Counted from the first letter of the stretch, positions 1-8,493 are shown. The stretch is 64,000 nucleotides of DNA from Paenibacillus sophorae (GCF_018966525.1 NZ_CP076607.1:4712001-4776000); one strand, 5' to 3'. Notes: a model not told the origin generated them from the sequence alone. Made by a program: numbers and translations.

Positions 1-663
1 TTCATCAAGAGATTCGGTTGGAAGTCAAATGTGGCTCTGGGCATACTCTTGTCGGGTACGGCCCTCTTGCTTAACAATCTGGCGCATCCGGCTAATTCAC
101 ATCCCATTTCCTCCAACCTCTACTTTACCCTCCACTACATTTCATTCTTTATCCTGGGTGCCCTGCTTGCCAAAAACCGGGTAATTCTCATTTCAAAAGT
201 GCTAGGTTTAAGTGTTACAATGAAATATGCTTTATTGTTGTCGGGTCTGATCGTGTATACCTACGCCGGGATCGGCGATGCTGTATTCAAACGGTTGTTC
301 TCCGTAAGCGGGGTTTGGCTGTCTCTGGCCGCTGATTGGGGAATCGCGGTTGGCGTGTGTATCCTGATTACGTCGACCTTGTCTTCACCCAAGATTTCAA
401 ATCTGCTCGAGAAAAAGCCGGTCAAATTTTTGGGGGCGATCTCTTACAGCCTTTATCTTTACCATTCGGTGGCACTGTTCTCCTGCATTTACGCTTTTCA
501 CAATCTGCTGCCCATGTGGGCGACACTCTCCATCGCTGTGTGTCTGTCGCTTCTGGCTTCCAGCCTGTCGTACTATTTTATCGAGAAGCCTTCAATTGAA
601 CTGGGGAAAAAATGGACAAGCGGCCCCCTCCGCAAGCTGAAGGAAGCGAAAGAAGCCGTTTAA
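1..663 (+). CDS. Acyltransferase 3 family membrane protein, C-terminal part
   Basis: The reading frame is open from base 1, so the gene begins before the window and only its last ~220 residues are seen. The fragment holds several hydrophobic segments and ends with the typical last module of acyltransferase-3 (OafA/YrhL-type) proteins: an FLGAISYSLYLYHS motif followed by two membrane helices and YYFIEKPS. Such enzymes move acyl groups onto extracytoplasmic sugars of polysaccharides, peptidoglycan or lipids. The catalytic His of the N-terminal part lies outside the window, so the substrate cannot be judged. The family call is firm, the function general. Confidence 0.8.
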   Translation, partial: FIKRFGWKSNVALGILLSGTALLLNNLAHPANSHPISSNLYFTLHYISFFILGALLAKNRVILISKVLGLSVTMKYALLLSGLIVYTYAGIGDAVFKRLFSVSGVWLSLAADWGIAVGVCILITSTLSSPKISNLLEKKPVKFLGAISYSLYLYHSVALFSCIYAFHNLLPMWATLSIAVCLSLLASSLSYYFIEKPSIELGKKWTSGPLRKLKEAKEAV

Positions 664-707
664 TTGGACTGCCGGTTCCAGTTCCGAAGGCGAAAGGAGT
701 TTCTGCT

Positions 708-1130
708 ATGTATGAATTGAAGACGAAAGAAAACGACAGCAGTGTTATCGAGTTTATAGAAAATGTGGAGCATCCCCAGAAGCGTGAAGACGCGTACAAG
801 CTGCTCGATATTTTTACGGAAACGACCGGCTTCCCGGCAAAAATGTGGGGAACGAGCATTATCGGATTCGGGTCCTATCACTATAAATATGCCACGGGCC
901 ATGAGGGCGATGCGCCGCTCGTCGGTTTTTCACCCCGAAAGGCCAAGATCAGCCTCTATTTAGCGGCTTATAATCCGGAACGGGAAGCTTTGCTCGCGGA
1001 TTTGGGAAAATATACAGCAGGAAAAGGCTGCGTCTACATCAATAAAATCGCTGATATTAAGGTTGAAGTGTTAGAAGCGCTGATTAACCAATCGGTATCA
1101 TTTCTGAGGGAGACTTATCCGGAAAAGTAA
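708..1130 (+). CDS. DUF1801 domain protein
   Basis: A soluble protein of 140 residues. ATG 708 follows an AAAGGAG site by 8 bases, so it is preferred over upstream in-frame starts that overlap the acyltransferase end. The sequence has the DUF1801 pattern: KREDAYKLLDIFTE near the N-terminus, then MWGTSIIGFGSYHYKY and a SLYLAAY strand. The family belongs to the YdhG/YjbR-like alpha/beta fold and has no settled biochemical role. It may be co-transcribed with the preceding acyltransferase (gap 44 bases), but nothing links the two functions. Confidence 0.85.
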   Translation: MYELKTKENDSSVIEFIENVEHPQKREDAYKLLDIFTETTGFPAKMWGTSIIGFGSYHYKYATGHEGDAPLVGFSPRKAKISLYLAAYNPEREALLADLGKYTAGKGCVYINKIADIKVEVLEALINQSVSFLRETYPEK

Positions 1131-1183
1131 GGCGCATATGAATGAGCCCTGCTAAGGGCGGATTATGGCGACGGATGTTTCTC

Positions 1184-3016
1184 CTAGACCTTCACCGCGC
1201 CCTTAACCAGCTCGCTGTATAACCCGCCCTTGTCCAGCAGCTCCTCATGGCTGCCCTGTTGAACAAGCCTGCCATCCTGAAGCACAAGGATCCGGTCGGC
1301 TTGGCGAATCGTATTCAGCCTGTGGGCGATGACAAAGCTGGTGCGCCCTTTCATCAAGGATTGCAGACCTTCCTGAATTTTTAGTTCAGTTACCGTGTCG
1401 ATGCTGCTGGTCGCTTCATCCAGCACCAGCATGGCCGGATCGGCCAGGATCGCCCTGGCGATGGCAAGCAGCTGCTTCTGCCCCTGGCTGATTCCTCCTC
1501 CTTCAACCGACAGCATCCGGTCATACCCTCCCGGCAGACGCATGATGAAGGAATGGGCATTGGCCAATCTGGCGGCCCGCTCCACCTCTTCGTCTGAAGC
1601 GTCCAGCCGTCCATAGCGGATATTGTCTCGTATGCTCCCCTTGAACAAGAAGGTGTCCTGCAGCACGAACGCCATTTGGCTGCGCAGACTTTCCCTGCGG
1701 ATGGATGCCAGATCCCTTCCGTCAATCGTAATGATTCCTTTGGACGGATTGTAGAACCGGGACAGCAGACCGATCAGCGTTGTCTTGCCCGCTCCGGTAG
1801 GGCCGACCAGCGCGATCATCTCGCCGGGCTTCGCCTCGAAGCTGATGTCCTTTAGATTATCGCTTTCTCCATTATAGGAAAAGGATACCTCGCGGAACCG
1901 CACCTCTCCCCGGATATGTTCAACCGCAGCCGCGTCACTCTCATCCTCGGCCTCCGCCCTCTCGTCAAGGACTTCAAATACCCGCTCGGCTCCGGCAATG
2001 GCGGACAGCACGCTGTTCCATTGATTCGCCAGATCGTTCAGAGGCCGGGTAAATTGGCGTGTATATTCCACAAAGACAAGGATCACCCCGACCGTAATTG
2101 AACCGCGCACCGCCAAAATCCCACCGAACCCGGCAACGATGGCGAAGCTCAGATCATTAAGCCCATTCATCAGCTTCGGAATAAACCCGGAGATCGATTG
2201 CGCCCAGAACCCGGAGAGCATAATCCGGTTGTTGCGATCCTGAAAGCCGGAGATGACCCGATGTTCCTGCCCGAACGCCTTGATCACCCGCTGACCCGAC
2301 AGCGTCTCTTCGATATAGCCGTTAAGTTCCCCCATATTCCGCTGCCGCTGCTTGAACAGTGGCCCCGTCCGCCGTGTAATCCAGCGCATTCCAAGGGCCA
2401 TAATCGGCACTACTATGAAGGTAAGAAGAGTCAACAGAGGACTAAGCCACAGCATGACAGTCAACGTACCTGCCAAGGTAAGAACGCCGGAGAAGATGTC
2501 GATGGCCGAGCTGTTCAGGTTGGAGCTGACATTCTCAATGTCGTTGGTCAGGCGGCTCATGATTTCGCCCTGCTGACGCCGATTGAAGAAGGAAATAGGC
2601 AGGCTGTGCAGATGGGAGAACAGTTCGGTCCGCATCCGGTACACCGTTTCCTGGGAAATTTCGATCATCCATATATTTTGCAGCCAGCTCGTAAGGGAAT
2701 ACAGTACATAAACCGCACCCAGTCCCGTCAAAAAGAGCCCCCAATGGCTCCCGCCCCCTTCCAGGTAGCGGTCCACCGCCCTGCCGATCATAAACGGCCC
2801 AAGCAGCGAGAGGCCCGAGCTGAACACGACCATGACCAGCACCAGAATCAGCTTGATTCTGCGCTCGGCCAGATAGCTCCACAGCCGCCGAAGCGTGCTG
2901 GACCAGTCCTTCGCACCAGCCGCTTTGGGCTTCCGTCCCGACGATAATCCCCTGCTTTCACCAAGCTCGATGACGGGACGCGGATGGCGGAACGGCTCAA
3001 GTAAGGCTTTGAACAT
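1184..3016 (-). CDS. Multidrug-type ABC exporter half-transporter, subunit with canonical Walker B
   Basis: A 610-residue half-transporter with a six-helix exporter domain (about residues 50-340) and a C-terminal nucleotide-binding domain. Walker A is GPTGAGKTT and Walker B ends LDEATSSID with the catalytic Glu present. The signature loop is degenerate: GGGISQGQ instead of LSGGQ. Its first codons overlap the stop of the preceding half-transporter by 20 bases, so the two are translationally coupled and almost certainly form a heterodimer of the BmrCD/TM287-288 kind. ATG 3016 follows a GGGAGGGGG stretch. Likely role: ATP-driven export of drugs, lipids or peptides at the cytoplasmic membrane; the substrate is unknown. 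Confidence 0.9.
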   Translation of the reverse strand: MFKALLEPFRHPRPVIELGESRGLSSGRKPKAAGAKDWSSTLRRLWSYLAERRIKLILVLVMVVFSSGLSLLGPFMIGRAVDRYLEGGGSHWGLFLTGLGAVYVLYSLTSWLQNIWMIEISQETVYRMRTELFSHLHSLPISFFNRRQQGEIMSRLTNDIENVSSNLNSSAIDIFSGVLTLAGTLTVMLWLSPLLTLLTFIVVPIMALGMRWITRRTGPLFKQRQRNMGELNGYIEETLSGQRVIKAFGQEHRVISGFQDRNNRIMLSGFWAQSISGFIPKLMNGLNDLSFAIVAGFGGILAVRGSITVGVILVFVEYTRQFTRPLNDLANQWNSVLSAIAGAERVFEVLDERAEAEDESDAAAVEHIRGEVRFREVSFSYNGESDNLKDISFEAKPGEMIALVGPTGAGKTTLIGLLSRFYNPSKGIITIDGRDLASIRRESLRSQMAFVLQDTFLFKGSIRDNIRYGRLDASDEEVERAARLANAHSFIMRLPGGYDRMLSVEGGGISQGQKQLLAIARAILADPAMLVLDEATSSIDTVTELKIQEGLQSLMKGRTSFVIAHRLNTIRQADRILVLQDGRLVQQGSHEELLDKGGLYSELVKGAVKV

Positions 3017-4739
3017 GGGTCATCCCCCTCCCGCTCTGCGACTCGCATATGCTCCGGTATAATCCGGAGCCGGCATATAGCTCCTCGTGACTGCCTTTTG
3101 CGATCAGCCGCCCTTCATCCAGCAGCAGAATCAGGTCGGCACCCACAGTCGAGCTAATCTTCTGCGTGATCATAAATGTCGTGCATGACATGCTTCGCAG
3201 GGCATCCAGCAGCGCGCCTTCGGTCACCGCGTCAAGGGCGCTTGTGCTGTCGTCAAGAATCAGGATGGATGGCTTCCGGACAAGAGCTCTGGCGATGCTT
3301 AGCCGCTGCTTCTGTCCGCCCGAAAGATTGACTCCCCGCTGTCCAAGCATGGTGTCGTAGCCGCCTGGCAGACTTTGTACCGTTTCGTGAATCTGCGCCG
3401 CCCGCGCCGCAGCTTCAATCTCATCCTGGCTTGCGCGTTCATTGCCCCAGGCAATATTCTCGCGGACCGTCCCTGAGAAGAGCAGCACCTCCTGAGGAAC
3501 ATAGCCGATGGTGCCGCGCAGCAGAGCCAAATCCATCTGCCGCGTATCCTTCCCGTCGACCGTGATTGTACCGTTCGTCTGTTCATACAACCTTGGAATC
3601 AGGCAGACCAGCGACGATTTGCCGGAGCCGGTCGCACCCATAATGGCAATCCGTTCTCCCGGCCGGGCGGCAAAAGACACTTCCAACAAGGCAGCGATAT
3701 CACTGCCCGGATAGCGGAATCCCACTCCCTCGAATCGCACGTCGCCCCGGATGCGTTCTGGTATCGCAGGCTCCTGCCGGTTCTCCGTCTCTTCCGTGGC
3801 GGTCACCGTGAGCACTTCCGAGATACGCATTCCAGAAGCGAGCGATCTGGAATAGGCCGCCACAACCCCGGACAAAGCCGACAATCCTCCGATCGTCCGC
3901 AGCGAGTAATTGATCACCGCGACGGTCTGCCCCTGCGTGGCCGCCCCCGCAGTGATTTGAATTCTGCCCAGCCACAGCAGCACCAGAATGCCGCCATTCA
4001 TCATCAGCAATATGAACGGCATTGTCGTCTCCGTAAGCCGCAGTGCAGACACCGTACTGCGCATAAGATCCTTGCTGTAGCCGGCAAACCGTCCAATCTC
4101 ATGGGCCATCCGCACAAATACCCGTATCAGCCGGATACCTGTCAAATTCTCCTGCAAGGCGCCGTTCACCCCGTCCAGCTTGCTCTGGACCGTACGGAAC
4201 ATTCTTGAAGATCTTCTCATCAGTACAAACAGGAAGGCGATCATAACCGGCACGGTCACCGCCAGAATAAGCCCAAGTCTCCACTGCACGACCAGACCCA
4301 TAATGACGCTGCCAACCACCATAAGCGGAATGCGGGACATAAACCGCAGGCCCATAAAGACCATATCCTGCAGCTGTGTCACGTCTCCCGTCAGGCGCGT
4401 AATCAGCGTGGACGCGGTAAAGCGATTAAACGCTTCATATGAAAAAGACTGCACCTTCGTATACAGCTTGTCTCTTAGATCGAACCCGAATCCCTGGCTG
4501 GCATGCGAGGCGAAAAAAGAACTGAGAATGCCGGCGGTAAATGCCAAAGCTGCGCTTGCAGCCAATATGCCGCCCCACAGCCAGACCACGGAAAGATTCC
4601 GCTGCCGGATGCCGCCATCAATAATTTTGGAAATCAGCAAGGGCTGTGACAGTTCCACCGTCAGTTCAACCAGCATCATAAGCAGGGCCAAACCAGCAGC
4701 GACCCGGTATTTTTTCAAAAAAGGAAAAATAATGGACAT
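2997..4739 (-). CDS. Multidrug-type ABC exporter half-transporter, subunit with non-canonical Walker B
   Basis: A 580-residue exporter half-transporter: six membrane helices, then an ATPase domain with Walker A GATGSGKSS, signature NLSGGQKQR and Walker B ILILDDSTSALD. Asp replaces the usual catalytic Glu. Together with the degenerate signature of its partner this predicts one hydrolytically weak composite ATP site and one intact site, as known for asymmetric heterodimeric exporters. ATG 4739 is 7 bases after GGAGG. It lies 26 bases downstream of a small coiled-coil gene and overlaps its partner, so the three form an operon. The transported compound cannot be read from the sequence. Confidence 0.9.
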   Translation of the reverse strand: MSIIFPFLKKYRVAAGLALLMMLVELTVELSQPLLISKIIDGGIRQRNLSVVWLWGGILAASAALAFTAGILSSFFASHASQGFGFDLRDKLYTKVQSFSYEAFNRFTASTLITRLTGDVTQLQDMVFMGLRFMSRIPLMVVGSVIMGLVVQWRLGLILAVTVPVMIAFLFVLMRRSSRMFRTVQSKLDGVNGALQENLTGIRLIRVFVRMAHEIGRFAGYSKDLMRSTVSALRLTETTMPFILLMMNGGILVLLWLGRIQITAGAATQGQTVAVINYSLRTIGGLSALSGVVAAYSRSLASGMRISEVLTVTATEETENRQEPAIPERIRGDVRFEGVGFRYPGSDIAALLEVSFAARPGERIAIMGATGSGKSSLVCLIPRLYEQTNGTITVDGKDTRQMDLALLRGTIGYVPQEVLLFSGTVRENIAWGNERASQDEIEAAARAAQIHETVQSLPGGYDTMLGQRGVNLSGGQKQRLSIARALVRKPSILILDDSTSALDAVTEGALLDALRSMSCTTFMITQKISSTVGADLILLLDEGRLIAKGSHEELYAGSGLYRSICESQSGRGMTHVQSLT

Positions 4740-4765
4740 CCGTGTTCCTCCACAATCTCTTCTTC

Positions 4766-4975
4766 CTATTCGTACAGCGCATCGCGCAAACGGCTGGACA
4801 TCGTCTGTCCTCCGGCCGCCTTCACCGCAGCCTTCCGCAGCGCCCTGTTGCTCCGCTCCATCTCCGCAAGGTCCACCATCAATTCTTCCAGCAGCGCTTC
4901 GGCCTCAGCCGTCAGCTTGCCATCCTCTTTCAGCTTCGCAATTCGTGCGTGATATGAATCAAGCTTCTCCGCCAT
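4766..4975 (-). CDS. Small charged helical protein upstream of ABC exporter
   Basis: A 69-residue protein, rich in Glu, Lys, Ala and Leu, that reads as two helices with heptad-like spacing (HARIAKLKEDGKL, LLEELMVDLAEMERS). It has no Cys, no membrane segment and no signal peptide. ATG 4975 follows AAAGGAG at good spacing, which supports a real gene despite the small size. It is first in the operon with the two exporter genes. I do not recognise the family. It could be a regulator or accessory factor of the exporter; that is inference from position only. Confidence 0.65.
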   Translation of the reverse strand: MAEKLDSYHARIAKLKEDGKLTAEAEALLEELMVDLAEMERSNRALRKAAVKAAGGQTMSSRLRDALYE

Positions 4976-5206
4976 TCTTATCCGCTCCTTTCTCCGATTT
5001 TCACCATACGATTCACTTCGCGCAAAATAACCCGCACTGTCAAAGACCGGCAGGTTCCCATACCGATATATTAACAGATAGCGTAAACAAATAACCAGAG
5101 CGGCGCTTTTTCGGCTGGCCTCGGCGGTCGGGAGTGTGCTAATCTATTAAGGTCGCATTTTCGGATATTGGATTTAAGGTCTTCTTTGAGAAAGGACAGA
5201 TGGACA

Positions 5207-5776
5207 GTGGCACAATTATTTTTTAAATACGGGTCAATGAACAGCGGAAAATCGATCGAGATTCTTAAAGTTGCTCACAATTATGAAGAACAGGGCAAAT
5301 CGGTGCAGATCTTCACCTCGGCCATCGACAACCGGGATGAAGTCGGGTATGTCTCCTCGCGGATCGGGCTCCGCAGACAGGCTATTGCCATTGACGAGGA
5401 CACGGATATTTTCGGTATTGTGAGCGCGGGCCAGCCGAAGCCCCACTGCGTGCTGATCGATGAATGCCAGTTTCTGAATAAAGAAAGCATTCTCCAACTG
5501 GTTCGCATCGTCGACGAACTTGACATTCCGGTGATGGCCTTCGGCCTCAAGAATGATTTTCAGAACAATCTGTTCGAGGGCAGCAAGTATATGCTCATTT
5601 ATGCCGACAAAATCGAGGAAATGAAGACGATCTGCTGGTTCTGCGAGCGCAAGGCGACGATGACGCTAAGGGTCGAGAACGGAAAGCCTGTCTACAGCGG
5701 CAAGCAAATCCAGATCGGCGGGAATGAAGCCTATTATCCGGTATGCCGTAAATGCCATAAGAATCCACCGCTGTAA
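5207..5776 (+). CDS. tdk: Thymidine kinase
   Basis: Type II thymidine kinase of 189 residues that phosphorylates thymidine to dTMP in nucleotide salvage. The N-terminus AQLFFKYGSMNSGKS contains the P-loop. PHCVLIDECQF carries the Walker B Asp. A C-terminal zinc-binding lasso shows two Cys pairs (CWFCER and VCRKCH). GTG 5207 is chosen because family members begin right at AQLFFKYG and an AAAGGA site lies upstream; an earlier in-frame start would add 13 unconserved residues. It is divergent from the ABC operon and ends in front of a terminator shared with the reductase gene that converges on it. Confidence 0.95.
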   Translation: MAQLFFKYGSMNSGKSIEILKVAHNYEEQGKSVQIFTSAIDNRDEVGYVSSRIGLRRQAIAIDEDTDIFGIVSAGQPKPHCVLIDECQFLNKESILQLVRIVDELDIPVMAFGLKNDFQNNLFEGSKYMLIYADKIEEMKTICWFCERKATMTLRVENGKPVYSGKQIQIGGNEAYYPVCRKCHKNPPL

Positions 5777-5895
5777 ATCTGCCAAGACAAAAGACATGAT
5801 TAAAGCATAGCCTCCGGTGCAATAGCCATTTTGGGGACAGCGGTGCGACAGAGGCTGCATGAAATAAACCGATTCTTTAGTACGAAGGTACTTAA

Positions 5896-5937
5896 AAAGG
5901 CCGTAACTTTCTACTTTCGTAGAGAATTACGGCCTTT
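5896..5937. terminator. Bidirectional intrinsic terminator between tdk and ferredoxin reductase gene
   Basis: An 11-bp perfect stem (AAAGGCCGTAA paired with TTACGGCCTTT) encloses a 20-base loop. On the minus strand the stem is followed by TTTTTAAG and on the plus strand by TTTATA. It lies between convergent genes, so it can serve both. Confidence 0.85.
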
Positions 5938-5944
5938 ATACCAA

Positions 5945-6946
5945 TTACAGCTTCATATTGCTGCTATGGCCAGGAGACAGCTTAGCGTTCGGGTCGATAT
6001 ACACCTTGGCGTTGTTGACGGCGGTTGGAGCTTCACCGAATCCGACGGCAATCAGCTTGATTTTACCGGGATAGGTAGTCACGTCGCCTGCGGCGAAGAT
6101 GCCCGGAATGCTCGTCTCCATCCGGGAGTCAACTACAATCGAGCCGTTCACAATGTCCAGCCCCCATTCGCTAATCGGTCCGAGTGAAGAGACAAATCCG
6201 AAATTAACAATGACGGCATCGACGTCAAGATTCATGGTTTCTTTCGTTTTCACGTTGCGCAGGGTAACTTTCTCGATTTCGCATTCCCCCTCAAACGCCG
6301 CGATTTCCATCGGAACCAGTACGTTTACGCTTGATTTCATCAGTTTTTCCACGCTGTGCTCGTGTGCCCGGAATTTGTCCCGGCGGTGAATGAGCGTTAC
6401 GCTTTCCGCAATCGGCTCCAGCATGAGCGCCCAGTCGACTGCGGAATCTCCGCCTCCGCTGATCAGCACCTTTTGTCCTTTGAACTGATGCAGATCACTT
6501 ATAAAATAATACAGATTTTTCTTTTCGTATTTTGCCGCTTCCGGCAGCTCCAGACGGCGGGGCTCAAACGCGCCGACGCCAGCGGTAATGAGGACTGAGC
6601 GCGCAAAGTGAACCGCCTTGTCCGTACGAATCTCGAACAGCCGCTCCTCCAGCTTGATCAGTTCGACTACTTTTTCCTCCAGGCAGACTTCCGGCGAAAA
6701 GTGATTCAACTGCCGCTGCAGCGAATCGACGAGCTCTTGGGCCGTTACTTTCGGAAATCCGGCTACATCGTATATATATTTTTCCGGATAAAGGGCGGCA
6801 AGCTGTCCCCCCAGCTGGGGCATGCTCTCGATTATTTTAACAGAAGCTTGACGGATTCCGCCGTAAAAGGCGGCAAACATTCCGGCCGGACCACCGCCAA
6901 TAATGACGATATCTACCGGTTCAACAGATAATTGAACTTGACTCAC
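5945..6946 (-). CDS. Ferredoxin-NADP(+) reductase, thioredoxin-reductase-like (YumC type)
   Basis: A 333-residue flavoprotein that passes electrons between NADPH and a ferredoxin. The FAD-binding motif is IIGGGPAGMFAA near the N-terminus, the NADPH motif is ISGGGDSAVDWA in the middle, and GIFAAGDVTTYPG near the end closes the FAD site. It has no CxxC redox pair, which separates it from true thioredoxin reductases. GTG 6946 is chosen because AGGAGG lies 10 bases upstream and it overlaps the stop of the ferredoxin gene (TGTGA). That overlap, plus the Rieske gene upstream, makes this the third gene of a self-contained oxygenase electron chain. Confidence 0.92.
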   Translation of the reverse strand: MSQVQLSVEPVDIVIIGGGPAGMFAAFYGGIRQASVKIIESMPQLGGQLAALYPEKYIYDVAGFPKVTAQELVDSLQRQLNHFSPEVCLEEKVVELIKLEERLFEIRTDKAVHFARSVLITAGVGAFEPRRLELPEAAKYEKKNLYYFISDLHQFKGQKVLISGGGDSAVDWALMLEPIAESVTLIHRRDKFRAHEHSVEKLMKSSVNVLVPMEIAAFEGECEIEKVTLRNVKTKETMNLDVDAVIVNFGFVSSLGPISEWGLDIVNGSIVVDSRMETSIPGIFAAGDVTTYPGKIKLIAVGFGEAPTAVNNAKVYIDPNAKLSPGHSSNMKL

Positions 6947-7185
6947 AATACAGCATCCTCCTGTTTCGAAACAATTTTGATAGAGTCGGTCGGGCATCCG
7001 TCGCAAGCGTCTTGAAGGTCGTCATGCAAATCTTCTGGTATTGCTACTGCCCCTTGATTGCTATCACCGTTGTAAATAACCTCCGCGAGACCTTCGTCAT
7101 CATAATCGAAAATGTCAGGAGCGGCAGCTGCGCAAGATCCGCAGGCAATGCATGTGCTTTTCTCAACCCATGAATACTTAGTCAA
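6943..7185 (-). CDS. 4Fe-4S ferredoxin
   Basis: An 80-residue low-potential ferredoxin of the Bacillus Fer type. Cluster ligands are visible as CIACGSC near the N-terminus and DGCPTDSI near the C-terminus, with many acidic residues between. TTG 7185 follows GGGGGAG by about 7 bases, and the resulting MTKYSWVEK start is normal for the family; the longer frame would place the start inside the ribosome site. It overlaps the reductase gene downstream by four bases and follows the Rieske oxygenase gene by 38 bases. It probably carries electrons from the reductase to the oxygenase. Confidence 0.9.
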   Translation of the reverse strand: MTKYSWVEKSTCIACGSCAAAAPDIFDYDDEGLAEVIYNGDSNQGAVAIPEDLHDDLQDACDGCPTDSIKIVSKQEDAVL

Positions 7186-7223
7186 TATATTCTCCCCCAA
7201 TCCATTTCAGTTTAAATCTTTCC

Positions 7224-8219
7224 TTACTGCTTCTTAACACCCGTAACATCGCTGCCGTAGGTCACACCAAGCTCTCCCAACCATCGCCGGTATGCTATGC
7301 TGACCCTGTCGGCTTTCAGATGGAGTTCCGCTTGTAAATCTAGAGGCAGCTCCTCCGGTTTCTGACTTTCAACAATCCCTGCGTCTTGTTCAATAACCTT
7401 CTTCTGAAAATCCCGGAAATATTCATCCGGCTGATCCAGCGCGTAATTTCTGGTGACCAGTGCGAACACCGTAGTTTTTCTCTCTTCATGCGGAAGCGCC
7501 GTAAATAACATCGAAAGAATCTGATTGTTGGCATAGTTTACTTTTTTCAGCCTTGCGGTCATGGGGCGCAGAATTTCAAAGGTATAATAGATCGTTGCAT
7601 AATTACCGGAACCGTCCGCATCGGCATAAACGGGAATCTCGTCGGAAACGTAGCGGTATTCCTTCCAATTCACACCGTAATCAGGGATTTCCGGGAAGGC
7701 CGAGTCACCGAGTAGCCCGTCGTGGACAAATGCCAAATGGCTCGCATCCAGAAAATTTTCAACGACTCTCGGCGCAGCTGCGTGCAGGATATACGGTTCG
7801 GCATGAACCGTTCTAAAGGAAGGGTCCTCATACTCCTCATAAAAAGGAACCGGAGTCTCCGCAGCGTCCCCGTCAAGCTTCACCCAGATCACGCCATATC
7901 TCTCCACACATGCATAAGGAATCGCTTTTGCCTTTGGCGGAATGGTCTGCTCCGCGGGCTGTTGGGGGATTCGAACGCATTTCCCCTCTGCATCATATCT
8001 CCAACCGTGATAAGGACACACAATACAATCGTCCACCACTTTGCCAAGCGACAACGCTGCCCCCCGGTGAATGCATAAATCCTTAAAAGCGTGTACCCCT
8101 TCTTGGGTTCGAAAAAGGACGATCCTCTCTTCCAAGACAATAACGGGCACCGGTTCACTTCCGATATCCTGGGAATAAGCTACCGATATCCAATCTTTTG
8201 CCAATACTTGATCTTTCAT
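7224..8219 (-). CDS. Rieske [2Fe-2S] oxygenase alpha subunit
   Basis: A 331-residue Rieske non-heme iron oxygenase. The N-terminal Rieske domain has CIHRGAALS and VCPYHGWRY, giving the Cys-His and Cys-His ligands of the 2Fe-2S cluster. The C-terminal catalytic domain has NFLDASHLAFVH, with the Asp-His-His set for mononuclear iron. Length and layout resemble VanA-like demethylases and pheophorbide-a-oxygenase-like proteins rather than classical two-subunit dioxygenases; no beta subunit is nearby. The second of two adjacent ATGs (8219) sits 7 bases from GAGGG and is preferred. It is first in an operon with ferredoxin and reductase, behind a structured leader. The substrate is unknown; hydroxylation or O-/N-demethylation are the usual reactions. 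Confidence 0.88.
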   Translation of the reverse strand: MKDQVLAKDWISVAYSQDIGSEPVPVIVLEERIVLFRTQEGVHAFKDLCIHRGAALSLGKVVDDCIVCPYHGWRYDAEGKCVRIPQQPAEQTIPPKAKAIPYACVERYGVIWVKLDGDAAETPVPFYEEYEDPSFRTVHAEPYILHAAAPRVVENFLDASHLAFVHDGLLGDSAFPEIPDYGVNWKEYRYVSDEIPVYADADGSGNYATIYYTFEILRPMTARLKKVNYANNQILSMLFTALPHEERKTTVFALVTRNYALDQPDEYFRDFQKKVIEQDAGIVESQKPEELPLDLQAELHLKADRVSIAYRRWLGELGVTYGSDVTGVKKQ

Positions 8220-8276
8220 CATGTGTCCCTCGCTTTATATTTGATTTTTATAGTAGAAATGCAAATAGCCCCAGGA

Positions 8277-8363
8277 ACAAAGGGAGCAGACGGAATGCTT
8301 TCGCCGGGGCGCAAACACACGTTATCCCGAAAAAGCGAATATCCTGAATCTGCTTCCTCTTGT
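8277..8363 (-). promoter_or_regulatory. Candidate riboswitch expression platform hairpin
   Basis: A long imperfect stem in the leader RNA. ACAAGAGGAAGCAGA (8363-8349) pairs with UCUGCUCCCUUUGU (8290-8277), leaving one bulged A, one mismatch and one wobble. Its 5' strand includes ACAAG, the 3' strand of aptamer stem P1. The two folds are therefore mutually exclusive, which is the classical riboswitch layout. The run after the stem is only a weak U tract, so whether it ends transcription or works in another way is open. Confidence 0.55.
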
Positions 8364-8426
8364 AGCCTGTGGCAATTATGGTTGCCTGTAGAAACGCTCA
8401 TACCTGATTAACGAGCTTATACAAGA
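8358..8426 (-). promoter_or_regulatory. Purine-riboswitch-like aptamer in the Rieske operon leader
   Basis: On the minus strand three helices can be drawn. P1 is UCUUGUA with UACAAGA (7 bp). P2 is GCUCGU with AUGAGC. P3 is GGCAA with UUGCC. J2/3 reads GUUUCUAC, the hallmark of purine riboswitches. L2 contains GG and L3 begins CC, as needed for the known loop-loop contact. The base before the 3' strand of P1 is C, the discriminator for guanine-type ligands in this family. J3/1 is four bases longer than in standard members, so this is a variant or divergent member, and its ligand is not predictable with confidence. Confidence 0.6.
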
Positions 8427-8464
8427 TTTGCAATGACATTTATCATAACATGCATTTTTTAAGT

Positions 8465-8493
8465 ATCCTAACATCACAAAAAAACAGTGTCAA
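8465..8493 (-). promoter_or_regulatory. Sigma-A promoter of the Rieske operon
   Basis: TTGACA (8493-8488), a spacer of exactly 17 bases and TAGGAT (8470-8465) on the minus strand. The start point should fall near 8458, about 32 bases before the aptamer stem P1 and about 236 bases before the Rieske gene. This gives a long leader in which the aptamer is fully transcribed. Confidence 0.8.
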
